From: Larix sibirica
Taxonomy: Eukaryota; Streptophyta; Pinopsida; Pinales; Pinaceae
Direction: 5' to 3'
DNA length: 11,656 bases
NCBI GenBank assembly: GCA_004151065.3
Contig: NWUY0300024909.1
Location: 32,939-44,594 of the forward strand
Positions 1 to 8,360 of this stretch are shown piece by piece; position 1 is the stretch's first letter, and each line of letters starts with the position of its first letter. The notes beneath the pieces were generated by a model. That model saw only the letters and a list, made by a program, of their open reading frames with translations, had not been told where the DNA came from and searched no databases. The translations under genes were made by a program, and so were the position numbers.

Positions 1-106
1 ATAAAATGCTAAATCAATGGTGGGGCCTTGGCCTTGAGCTCCTCACCATGATTAAATAACAATATTTACATCATTTACGATTTAATGCGAAGGGGGTCAA
101 AATGGG

Positions 107-1447
107 GACATTACATCTGTCGAGGAAGCCAAAGGTATCAAAAGAATCCTCGATACCTTCCTTAAAGCTAGTGGTTTGGAGATCAACAAGGAGAAATCCC
201 AAGTTTATTTTTTCAACACTCTGAAAGTCACTCGCAGGAATATCATTCGCATCCTAGAATTTACAGAAGGACAACTCCCTTCCAAATACTTGGGCGCTCC
301 TTTGGCTGACTCTACAATCCGTCAAATTTCTTGGAAGGACCTTCTAGACAAGCTCCAGAGAAAGCTGGAACTTTGAAATTATAGAGCCCTCAATTTCCCA
401 ACTCGTCTCATTCTGGTCAAATTGGTGCTTCAAGCAATGCCCATCTACCTCTTCTCGGTGCTGGCCGCCCCAAAAGCTATTATGAAGCAAATCCACACCA
501 TTCAGAGGAATTTTCTTTCAGGAGGAACCCAAGAGCACCGAAAATGGGCCCTGGTAAAATGGGATACTCTATTCACCCCAAAAGCGACAGGAGGCTTGGG
601 ATTGCGAAACCCGATAAGTGTCAATAAGGTAACGGGAGCTAAAATCTGGTGGCGGTGGACCACATACAATGAAGAACCTTGGGCATTGCTATGGCATTGC
701 AAGTATGCACCTCACTGGCCCAAGCAAAATTTGATTAGATTCGGGGAGGATAAACCAGGCTCGCATATATGGAAAGCTGCACAATTGAACATGGGATTAG
801 TCTAGAGGCATAGTTTTTGGGAAATAAGAGATGGAGCCTCCGCCTCCTTTCTTTGAGACTCCTGGAAACAATCTTCTAGACTGGAAGACATACAGGACAT
901 ACATGACCTAAAGCTGTATCTTCAGAGTAGTCCTCTGGAAAGGGTTCAAGGCTTTTGGGAGCCTACCACGGGAGAACAACACTTTAGAAAATGGAAGCCA
1001 AAACACTGGTGGCAATCCTGCGTCCCAGAGGAGAACCTGGAAAACTTCTACGAGGAACTATGCTCCCGTCAGATCCCTAAGGTGGATGTATCAGATAAAG
1101 TCCACTGGGGCTACACCAAAACAGGGAATTTTAATATTGTAGAGGCGGTGAGTCTGCTCGAAGAATTCGATAGGCTGCCGCGGGAAGAGAAATGGAAAAA
1201 GGTTTGGTGAGGGAACCTCTGGACCAAAATTGCAATCTTTAACTGGCTTCTTATTCACCATCGCATCCTAACTTGGGAAAATCTCCTGAAACGAGGCATG
1301 ACAGGGCCTTCCCGCTGCTACATGTGTTTGAAAGATACCGAAACCATTAATCATCTCCCAGACGAATGCCCTCTGGATTCTTCAATATGGGACAAGGGGG
1401 GGGCAAGGTTAAAAAAGAATGTAAGGGTTAGAGGGCGACATATCTCA
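107..1447 (+). pseudogene. LINE reverse transcriptase C-terminal part and zf-RVT zinc knuckle (broken)
   Basis: This is a continuous reading in one frame, broken by TGA at 374, TAG at 803, TGA at 854 and TGA at 1208. It begins in the RT just after where the YADD catalytic loop should be (EEAKGIKRILDTF, then GLEINKEKSQ). It contains the plant LINE hallmark KYLGAPL at 284-304 and the thumb/connection stretch with RALNFPTRLILVK and LQAMPIYLFSVL near 380-455. The zf-RVT region follows from about 1199, with TKIAIFNWLL, and ends in a C-x2-C-x8-H-x4-C knuckle with Cys codons at 1316 and 1325, His at 1352 and Cys at 1367. In intact elements this protein synthesises cDNA at the nicked target. Without the palm and with four stops this copy cannot. 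The family assignment rests on motif order and spacing. Confidence 0.87.
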
Positions 1448-1449
1448 CA

Positions 1450-2490
1450 TTGTCTACATGGCTATCCCAGCCCTTCAAAAATGAGATCCTCAGTAGAATA
1501 TGGGAATTGCTCCTGGGGTTCATGGTCTGGGAGGTGTGGAAAGAGAGGAATCGACAAACGTTCGAGGGAAAGGAGCGAAATGCCGAGGATGTATGGATGC
1601 TAATTGAAATACACCCGAAGGAAACACTCAAACTTAACTAGTGGCCATTTGAAGCAATGAAAGCAGACCCTGTGAAAAGACAAATTTTGAATGAATGGGC
1701 CATTTTCAACATACCTGGGAGTATTGAAAGCTTGCATGGGAGGAATATTCAACACCAAAGGCCCTATTTTCAGAAACACCCACCAATTGGTACCTTCAAG
1801 CTCAACTTTGATGGCACAACGAAGGGGAATCCCAGACCAACAGGTTTTGGTGGAGTAATAAGAAACAATGAAGGAAGTGTGCTCAGTGTCTTTTTGGGAG
1901 ACATGGGTGAATCAAAAAACAACACAGCGGAATTAGAAGTCCTAGTTAGCGGACTGAGATGGGAAATCCAGCAGAACTAGTTACCTTTGACAGTGGAGGG
2001 GGATTCTATGATTATGATCGCCATCGCTGATTGCATACAGCAGGGTTCAACCATATCCAAGATCTCCAAAAACTGGAAGTGGGAGAGCAGACTATCCTAG
2101 TTGCAACGTCTCCTACTCACCACCCCAGCTGTCCAGTTTATGCATGTTCGACGCAAAGGGAATAAGGTGGTGGATGAACTGGTGAACAAAGGGGTAAGAG
2201 CACATGTCTCATTCCAGGCAGGCCCATTGGACGACACCTGTGACCACGCTCGGAGGTGTCAGTGTTTGGAGATCGCTGCCACTGACAAAGACCACTTGGC
2301 AGGAATATCAAGTCAAAGGGGTGAAAGGCCACATGGGGCAGAAGACACGCGTCCTCACATGGGATGGAGGTCTCTTCCCATAAATGATCAACTGATTCAC
2401 TTAACCATGAACCCATACAACATTATTATGTTAAGTGGAGGTGGGGATGATAGGACAACTGAAATCAGAAGCACGAGGCTTACCGTTTAA
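1450..2490 (+). pseudogene. LINE RNase H domain (RVT_3-like), broken by stops
   Basis: This reading continues the upstream protein in the next frame, picking up at STWLSQPFKNEIL. It is interrupted by TAG at 1639, 1978 and 2098 and ends at TAA 2488. It carries a plant-type RNase H fold, which in LINEs removes the RNA strand of the RNA/DNA hybrid. The four acidic catalytic residues are all present: Asp at 1810 (FKLNFDG), Glu at 1930 (NNTAELE), Asp at 2002 (VEGDS) and Asp at 2173 (KVVDEL). The last is preceded by the usual HVRRKGN signature with His at 2143. The residues after about 2290 (following the CQCLEIAATDKDH stretch) match nothing I know and may be linker or 3' sequence. The domain call is strong. 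The copy is non-functional because of the stops. Confidence 0.88.
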
Positions 2491-3388
2491 TTGTTCATAT
2501 GACCGCCTAGGTCCATTCTGCCGTGAGATGGAGGTATTAATGCTCGGACATGGATGGATGGACGGTTCAAGGACAACCATTACGTCTAGATTGGCCTCAA
2601 CATGTGTGACCGTAGTAACCTCTAGCAGGGACGATATTGCAATGATTTTTGAGCATGGACGATCCCATAGCAGGGACGAGTTTGCAATGATTTTTGAGCA
2701 TGGAAACTTAAGGATAGGTACCATGGCCAAATCCAAGAGCAGGCCTAGGGATTTAAAGGCCATAAAGCTAGTAGGCTCAAGGATGATTCAAACTGTTAAA
2801 TCTAGTTGCCTTATTCGACGGGGTGGTATGCTGTTTTTGTTTCAATACGAGAATCGGTGGTTACAATTGGTTGGTGGCATTTCTCTCACGTCTAGAACTC
2901 TTTTCTTGTACATCATGGCTCCCCGTATGCAAATGCGTAGCCTTAGAGGATCTCTGCATAGCACCAGGGATAGGAATTGACAAATGGGGGAAGGGACCTC
3001 TCACTAGGAGAGGAATGAGCCTAAGGATTCTCACCCTATGGCCTTTGATTGGGCTGCCCAGTACTTGGCGGAGACGTTTGGCACCATCAAGACGCACATT
3101 GCGAACATGGAAATATCCCTCCAGTTGGAGTTCGAAGCTCTCTAGGAGAGATCGATAGCGGCCAATCGTTTCTGGGCTGGGCGCATTCTGCTTGCTCGTG
3201 AGATCCAGGCCTGGGATCAGATTGTAAGAGAAATCCGAGGAGTTATAGCGGAAATCAAACACCACCAACAGAGAGGCCTAGTTGGCCTGCGCTCGGTGGA
3301 GGAAGCTATGGAAGGGTTAAGCGTCCCGTTCCCATTGGCCGCAAGAAGCCAGACTACCAGGAACACCAATGAAACCTCATCACAGTAA
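2447..3388 (+). pseudogene. Extra downstream frame of the LINE: 15-residue duplication plus helical, coiled-coil-like C-terminus
   Basis: This 314-codon frame is interrupted only by TGA 2978, TAG 3005 and TAG 3143. From the first ATG at 2447 it overlaps the end of the RNase H frame by 44 bases in a different frame; a GTG lies slightly upstream at 2435. Residues 60-71 and 75-86 are two copies of SRD(D/E)(I/F)AMIFEHG, a 45-bp in-frame duplication. A basic, Arg/Lys-rich middle follows. From about residue 198 (Met codon at 3038) the sequence is Ala/Glu/Ile/Gln-rich and predicted by eye to be helical (AAQYLAETFGTIKTHIANME, later VREIRGVIAEIKHHQQ). It ends in a Ser/Thr/Asn tail. I do not recognise the family. 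It could be an element-encoded accessory protein, a transduced host fragment or a relocated ORF1-like segment. The second half is the more convincing coding stretch; the reading before 2600 is weaker. Confidence 0.5.
2624..2704 (+). repeat. 45-bp in-frame direct duplication
   Basis: Two 36-bp copies (2624-2659 and 2669-2704) match at 34 of 36 positions and are separated by 9 bp, giving a 45-bp period. The period is exactly 15 codons, so both copies are read in the same frame as the dodecapeptide SRD(D/E)(I/F)AMIFEHG. Confidence 0.9.
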
Positions 3389-3711
3389 CTCATTGCGCTC
3401 TGGTTTTCACAGGTTGTCTAAGTCTTGTCCCCTGCTCTATTTTATTTCGTCCTTTACCTTAAGCTCCTTAAGTTTTTGTAAATTGTCTTTTTTTAGCAGT
3501 AGGCTCAACAAGCCTGTTACCTGGCAGTTTGCAGGCCTTCAGGACCATGTTGGGTCATTTTGGTTTTCCATGATCTGAAGTTTTGTCTGCCCTGTTTTCC
3601 CAACTTCGGAAGGGCTTTACTGCGGCATAATGCTTCTTTTTACTGTAACTTTTTGTACCATTTTGTACACTATTAATAGAAGGTTTTGATGGTGCATACT
3701 TACAAAAAAAA
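3389..3711 (+). other. LINE 3' UTR and poly(A) tail
   Basis: The stretch is T-rich and non-coding after the TAA at 3386. It holds a direct repeat of TTTTGTAC at 3651-3658 and 3661-3668 and an A8 tract at 3704-3711. A T-rich 3' UTR with repeated TTTTGTAC-type words just before a short A tail is usual for plant LINEs. An overlapping 69-codon open stretch at 3369-3578 in another frame looks like chance. GC content drops abruptly right after the A tract, which supports an element boundary there. Confidence 0.7.
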
Positions 3712-3729
3712 GAAGTTTAAATCTTTTTG

Positions 3730-3983
3730 AATAAATTTTTATGACCAAAATTCTCATCAATCATGTGGAATTTTCTCTTTCATCAAAATTCCTATCTCAC
3801 TATTAAAATCTCTAAAAACAAATTTTTATGATCAAAATTCTCATCAATCATATAAAATTTTGTCAATAAAATTCTCATCAATCATATAGAATTTTGTCTT
3901 CCATCAAAATTCCTCTCAAGAACAAATTTCTATGAACAAAATTGTCATCAATCATATCGAATTTTCTCTTCCATCAAAATTCC
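3730..3983 (+). repeat. Degenerate tandem repeat array, four partial copies
   Basis: The unit reads roughly acaaatttttatgac, then caaaattctcatcaatcat, an attttgtc segment and ccatcaaaattcct. Copies start near 3730, 3818, 3865 and 3920; the second is truncated at about 3864, and the first carries an extra AT-rich tail. The shared core (attctcatcaatcat or a close variant) is seen in all four. The array begins 18 bp after the LINE poly(A) tail. No coding content is evident. Confidence 0.8.
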
Positions 3984-4029
3984 TATAACATTTAGGGAAA
4001 TTAAAAATATTAAGTTTTCTCACCTTTTA

Positions 4030-4056
4030 ACTTACTCATTAAGTTTGAGAGTAAGT
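4030..4056. repeat. 8-bp inverted repeat
   Basis: Perfect arms ACTTACTC (4030-4037) and GAGTAAGT (4049-4056) flank an 11-nt loop. No T-tract or gene context gives it a role; it may be chance. Confidence 0.4.
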
Positions 4057-4136
4057 AATGATATTTATTCATTATTAAATTAATTTGCATCTAATTTTAA
4101 TAAGGAATAATATTAAGGTGAAACTATGAAGTGGAA

Positions 4137-4246
4137 TTATTAAATGTTTTAATAGTTGATTGGAGAGTGGAACTAGATGGTTGATATGGATTTATTAAAT
4201 GTTTTAGTGGTTGATCGGAGAGTGAAACTAGATGGTTGATATACAT
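4137..4246 (+). repeat. 55-bp tandem duplication
   Basis: Two adjacent copies (4137-4191 and 4192-4246) begin ttattaaatgtttta and contain aactagatggttgatat. They differ at about six positions, mostly transitions, which indicates an old duplication. There is no coding potential. Confidence 0.85.
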
Positions 4247-4477
4247 TGTTGGCAAAGTTATATTTAATGACAATGTTGATATCTTATTTTTAGTCTTGCC
4301 TTTTAGGTTTTAGGGATTATAGTAATCAGCTTCTCATTATTTTTATTTTTTTTAGCAAATTGATTCATCTATAATATTTCACTCTACGTGTTAATTTGAA
4401 AATCTATCAACCATTTTTAGATGAGTGACACGCTTGAAAATATGTCCATTACTTTATTTGAAGCAATCACACACTTG

Positions 4478-4495
4478 GAGGCCTTATTTGGCCTC
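4478..4495. repeat. GC-rich 6-bp hairpin
   Basis: Arms GAGGCC (4478-4483) and GGCCTC (4490-4495) enclose a TTATTT loop inside AT-rich spacer. There is no associated gene, and the role is unknown. Confidence 0.4.
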
Positions 4496-4617
4496 ATATC
4501 GAGGCAAATTAATGTTTGCTATTTTGTGTTGTCATGAAAAATGCAAGGTGGAGTTAGGAAACTAAGGTGTGCAAGAAATAATGTTACACCAAGCTTTAAC
4601 ATTACTTTAGATCGATC

Positions 4618-4745
4618 TATTAAAAAAAGTGTGAAATATATAAACAATAATAATGCTTCAAAGGAACACTTAATTTGAAATTTATTAAAAAAACTGTGAA
4701 ATATATAAACAATAATAATGTTTCAAAGGAACACTTAATTTGAAA
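4618..4745 (+). repeat. 65-bp tandem duplication
   Basis: Copies at 4618-4680 and 4683-4745 match at 61 of 63 positions (tattaaaaaaa, then a tgaaatatataaacaataat segment). The near identity marks this as the youngest duplication in the spacer. A 72-codon minus-strand open stretch (4620-4838) merely reads through it and repeats a peptide; it is not a gene. Confidence 0.9.
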
Positions 4746-5721
4746 CTTCATCATGTGGAGGATAAGATCAACCCATAATTGCCAACTAGACCTTGACTTG
4801 TCAACAAGAACATACCTCATTATCTTCAACATTTTCATTCTAGAAAGGAAAATGAATAAACCAATAAAGAGTAATTTTTGAATAGCATGGGGAGACCGTG
4901 CGTTTGTTCTACCTATACTAGTATATAGTAGAATGATGTACTAGTGGGCTTTCCTTTGAAAGTTGTTTGTTTTCTCTCATAGTTGGCTTTACTTTGCTCA
5001 ATAATGATTCATTTCAAGCACAAACTAAGAAGAATGCTTCAACACAACATTTCAAGCAACTTCTTGGACCTTCTTATCCATCAAGATTAAATTAAGATTG
5101 TAGGCATGATAGACCATATTAAAGTGCATAATAAACTACAGAAAGTTGAAACCTCCTAATGCCTTTTATTTTTCTTTATCTACGAAATATCATCTAATCT
5201 TTAGGAATGCTTCCTGAAAAACACCTTCTTCATGCATTCCTCATAACTTCCTCACCCTCTACATAAAAAAAATACCATCCATTATTTATATATCATCCAT
5301 TTTCCATTTCCAAGTTAAATTATGCACTTTGTTGTTTATTAAATTAGATTGTCATTCCCTAGGTCATTGTTATTTAGAGTATATCACTAATGCATAACTA
5401 CAACTCAATAAAATAGGTAAGAATGACATATTTAATTACAGAGATAGCTGCTAAGGAGGGAGGCATAGAGATAGTGAAGTAAATTATAATGTCATTCATA
5501 GCTTTCCAAAAGTTCTTAGAACTCGACATCAAAGACTTGCATGTTAGAATATGTTCTTATATCACCCTTGTGGCATTGTAATCTATCAAACAAAAACTAA
5601 AAGTGTAGTAACTTAAAGCATGAAATGTCATCACTCTTCCCAATCACACACAATCCTCTCGTATAATTGCATCCCCAAAATACTGTTGGAGAGCTCCTTC
5701 ACTCNNTCTGGAACTTAAAAG

Positions 5722-6012
5722 GTGATGATCCCTGAGTATGAAAATGCCACTGTTATATTTGAGGTTGGAGAAAATATACACAGAAAAAACTTGCTCCCTA
5801 TGACCCCCTGGCTCCTTCCGAGAGGAAGAGCTCGAACCCCAGTTACATTACCAATGAAAAGATTTATAGAAAGTACAAGAGATGAGCCATTACCGGCTTT
5901 TTTTGGAAACAAACCTATTATTAATCTAAAAATACATGGCAGTCTCTAACCTGTCACAGGAAAAGTGGAACTACTAAAGTCAAAATATTTCAAGTGTCAT
6001 TCAATTTGGATA
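5722..6012 (+). pseudogene. Coding-like remnant of unknown family, plus strand
   Basis: An open stretch from 5722 to TAA 5947 continues in the same frame to TGA 6013, about 97 codons with one internal stop. Its composition looks protein-like: an acidic start (MIPEYENATVIFEVGE), then a Pro/Arg-rich part (TPWLLPRGRARTPV, LPMKRFIESTRDEPLPAFF) and, beyond the TAA, PVTGKVELLKSKYF. I recognise no domain. The antisense frame at 5715-5912 is also open but has the Leu/Ser/Phe/Ile-rich composition often produced by the reverse of a coding strand. A TAA precedes the frame directly and the base calls at 5705-5706 are missing, so the true 5' limit cannot be set. It may be an exon fragment or an eroded transposon piece. 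Confidence 0.3.
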
Positions 6013-6318
6013 TGATCCAGCTTCTAATTGCCACCTATATCCTTGAAAACCAGAATACTACCTAAAGATGTTCATTGAATCACTGGAAATCTAGGATTTA
6101 TGTGGATAAGACAACTGATCTTGATGCTAATCCCCTACCTCTCGATGAAGTCTTGAATCTGCTCGCCACTATGGTTTTTCACTTATTGATGAACACACTT
6201 TTTCTGTTAGTCTACAGTGATTGTACAACCCAAGCTGTATTTTCAAGTAATTAAGCTAGCAAACAATGTAACAAAGAGAGGAAAATTTTGTAGCCTCAAC
6301 CCATTCCCAATATCAAGT

Positions 6319-6759
6319 CGTGGCAGTATCTTATTCAGGTATTTTGGAGACAAATAATCTGTTAAAGAGAAGAAACAATGGGACATCTAAATCACTGCAC
6401 AAAGTTCCCAATTTAGATCTAGGTTGTTGATGCCTTAGACTCCCTTCAACTTCAGTAACACGGTAATCCATTCCATTTCTCATTCTCTGGGATTGAAGAC
6501 CAAGTCGATGAGACCACTAATTTAAAGAGCACCGAATCAACACCTCAGGTTTACAATTCAAAACTATATCCATAGTCCATCAATCACCATTTTGGGCACT
6601 ATCATAAGACAGCGTTTGAATGATTTCCAATGCATCTATCCAATTGTTATAGCCTCTGCGAATCCAAACTTTTGAAGAATATAAAGCAGATTGAATGAAT
6701 GATTGTAATAGAGTTTTCACCCTATCTCCTCCTTTAAATTCAAAAGGTTCGATTCACCA
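6319..6759 (-). pseudogene. Coding-like remnant of unknown family, minus strand
   Basis: Read leftward from about 6759, one minus-strand frame stays coherent for roughly 147 codons. It starts FEFKGGDRVKTLLQSF, continues SSKVWIRRGYNNWIDALE and, after a stop, DIVLNCKPEVLIRC. After a second stop it reads NGMDYRVTEVEGSLRHQQ and LFLLFNRLFVSKIPE, then meets another stop. Both internal stops are followed at once by a tryptophan codon. In DNA this AT-rich, random sequence would give many more stops over such a length. No domain is recognised. The same frame upstream (to about 7200) gives fragments such as NRGELYARRVSQCNGHCG between frequent stops, so the remnant may once have been longer. The opposite strand is more broken. 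Strand assignment is moderate and function unknown. Confidence 0.3.
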
Positions 6760-7209
6760 TAAACTATCAACAGATTTTACTGCTATTTGTAAGACTTGGC
6801 GTGTTTATTCTCAAATTCTTATGGATGCTTCAAAAATGTGTTCACCAATTATTATGGTCTGAATACGCCATCTGTTTTGAGCTTATAAAAATCAATCGAT
6901 CCTATGCAAAATCTAATTGATTCTCTTTGGCTCAACCTTCAAAACCATAAAAAAAAAATGCTGCAACAACTATTGTGTTATGTAAAGACCGATTGGAAGG
7001 AGAGATAAGTGCCTTTATGGCTCTAGAATACAACACATAGTGTTTTCTTACTGCGGATATTGACTAAGAGTCACTGCATTCATTTACCCTGAATCATTTG
7101 CTTCAAAAACCACTCCAGCAGTACCACAATGACCATTGCATTGACTAACTCGGCGAGCATATAACTCTCCTCTGTTGCTCCCAGCATCTCTGTTGCTATG
7201 AGCATATAA

Positions 7210-7225
7210 GTGACACATATGTCAC
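7210..7225. repeat. Imperfect palindrome
   Basis: The sequence gtgacacatatgtcac is a near-perfect inverted repeat that departs from symmetry by one or two inserted bases at its centre. No neighbouring element gives it a role. Confidence 0.35.
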
Positions 7226-7291
7226 ATGCATTTTTTTTCTAGGAAAAAACATATTTTTTATATTCATTAGAATTAAAAAGTATTACACTTA

Positions 7292-7391
7292 ACCAATATC
7301 AGTATGATAATATATGATATTTCGAAATAAAAAAACTAGTTGACCAATATCAGTATGATAATATATGATATTTCCAAATCAAAAAACTAGA
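7292..7391 (+). repeat. 51-bp tandem duplication with internal dyad
   Basis: Copies starting at 7292 and 7343 share accaatatcagtatgataat and the following tatatgatatttc, then an aaaaaactag segment. They are nearly identical. Inside each, AATATCA and TGATATT form 7-bp inverted arms around a 13-nt centre. The surrounding sequence (7201-7830) has no convincing gene. A 68-codon minus-strand frame at 7434-7640 has no recognisable features and is not called. Confidence 0.85.
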
Positions 7392-7834
7392 CAAAAGTCC
7401 AGAAAAGAGTGCCAACGAAAATACTAAAGGCAATCAGAGTCTAAAACTAGATATTACAATATAAAACAAAATAAAAAATCTAATCATCAAAGAATAGATA
7501 GCTCCCCATATCTGATAGTTTGTCCTCCCAAAATTATGCCCAGAATAGTGTCCCTTTTGTGCCACATGCATTATACAAATGAATTTAAAGGTTTTTATAT
7601 GCCACAATATTTTATTTACCATTTGACACGTAGTGCACATCTGTTTCCCCCATAGGCTCTTATGGGTGCTTGATACTCTTGGAGCTTACTTGATGGCGCA
7701 CACAATAATAGTTGGTGTTTGCCTTGAAATGTAAGGCTTTAAAGCTTTGGCCTAGGAGATTCGAGGATGGATTCGAAACACAAAACCCTTTTTTTGTTTT
7801 TCATATTAACCAAGATTTTGACAAAACAAATTTT

Positions 7835-7889
7835 AAAATTATTATCTTAAAATAAAATCACTGTAAAATGACTTTAAGATAATAATTTT
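7835..7889. repeat. 17-bp perfect inverted repeat (foldback)
   Basis: Arms at 7835-7851 and 7873-7889 are exact reverse complements (aaaattattatcttaaa) around a 21-nt loop. Complementarity continues imperfectly outward with a short gap to roughly 7821 and 7900. It could be a small foldback or MITE relic. AT-richness makes such dyads less surprising than in GC-balanced DNA. Confidence 0.75.
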
Positions 7890-7891
7890 TA

Positions 7892-8360
7892 TTTTGCTTC
7901 GAATAAGCAAAGGTGAGTTGGGTAAAAGCAATTTTAAGATTTGTTCACATGAAGACAATTGGATGGCATGCTAGTCTTTGACTTGATTAAATTTTGAAAT
8001 GAGGAATATAAGAACATATCATGAGAATTCTCCATGTTGAAGGTTGACTAAGTTGATATAAGGATTTAAGGTTTGGCACAATTGACCCAAAATCAACAAA
8101 ACTTACGAGAAAAATGATGAGAGGCAAGAAGTTAGAAAAAAACTGGGTTGGAAAAGAAGACTTCTTGAAACGAGCTTATTGTTGTAAAGCCATTAGATTT
8201 GTAAATTGACATGAACAAAGGAACTTAGGATTGACTTGATTTGGATGCCATCAGAACCCATTCCATGAATTCTGTAGCGCATCTTGGACAAATATGATCA
8301 ATTTCGCTATGAAACTTGAAACCAAGGGCAATTTACACTCAATAGGAGTAAATTTTTTGA
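7892..8360. other. Spacer left of the gypsy relic, no recognisable gene
   Basis: The sequence is stop-rich in all frames I read. It may include eroded gypsy integrase core DNA, as expected just upstream of the GPY/F module, but I could not identify the HHCC or D,D,E motifs. No LTR ends were seen. Confidence 0.5.

Larger units (their letters stand above)
107..3711 (+). mobile_element. Decayed non-LTR (LINE-type) retrotransposon, 3' portion
   Basis: This is the 3' part of a plant LINE that copies itself by target-primed reverse transcription. Domains run in the expected order on one strand: reverse transcriptase C-terminal part, zf-RVT zinc knuckle, RNase H, then a further long frame, a T-rich 3' UTR and an A8 tail at 3704-3711. 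The RT palm with its YADD motif, the endonuclease and ORF1 are not recognisable, so the copy is truncated, rearranged or cut by the window near its left end; 1-106 may hold scrambled RT sequence. It carries ten in-frame stops before its terminal stops and a frame change near 1448. The element is visibly more GC-rich than the AT-rich DNA after 3712. No target-site duplication can be tested because the true 5' end is unknown. The LINE assignment is firm; the exact boundaries are not. Confidence 0.88.
4266..5714. other. AT-rich spacer without recognisable genes
   Basis: Apart from the 65-bp duplication at 4618-4745 and a small hairpin at 4478-4495, I see only short, stop-rich frames on both strands and many A/T runs. 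The sequence tgttggcaaagttat just upstream at 4247 could be an LTR-type start, but no matching end, polypurine tract or primer site supports that. Two undetermined bases lie at 5705-5706. Confidence 0.6.

Noticed and set aside
2138-2416. 92-codon minus-strand open frame
   Set aside because: It is antisense to the RNase H end, which has clear catalytic motifs on plus; no minus-strand domain is visible.
2823-3158. 111-codon plus frame overlapping the extra LINE frame
   Set aside because: It is rich in Trp, Cys and Arg, consistent with a shifted reading of the frame that continues convincingly to 3388.
2861-3268. 135-codon minus-strand open frame
   Set aside because: It is antisense to the helical extra frame of the LINE. 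The plus reading has coherent composition with only three stops, whereas the minus reading shows no domain.
4247-4262. TGTTGG-type LTR start
   Set aside because: No matching LTR end, primer-binding site, polypurine tract or second copy was seen in the window.
4620-4838. 72-codon minus-strand frame with an internal repeated peptide
   Set aside because: The repeat comes from the 65-bp DNA duplication, and the rest is AT-rich spacer.
5800-5900. Possible tRNA-derived SINE promoter on the minus strand (a GGTTCGA box-B-like word with a weak box A about 50 bp away)
   Set aside because: The box A match is poor, the last bases of box B do not fit, and no A tail or tRNA fold is present.
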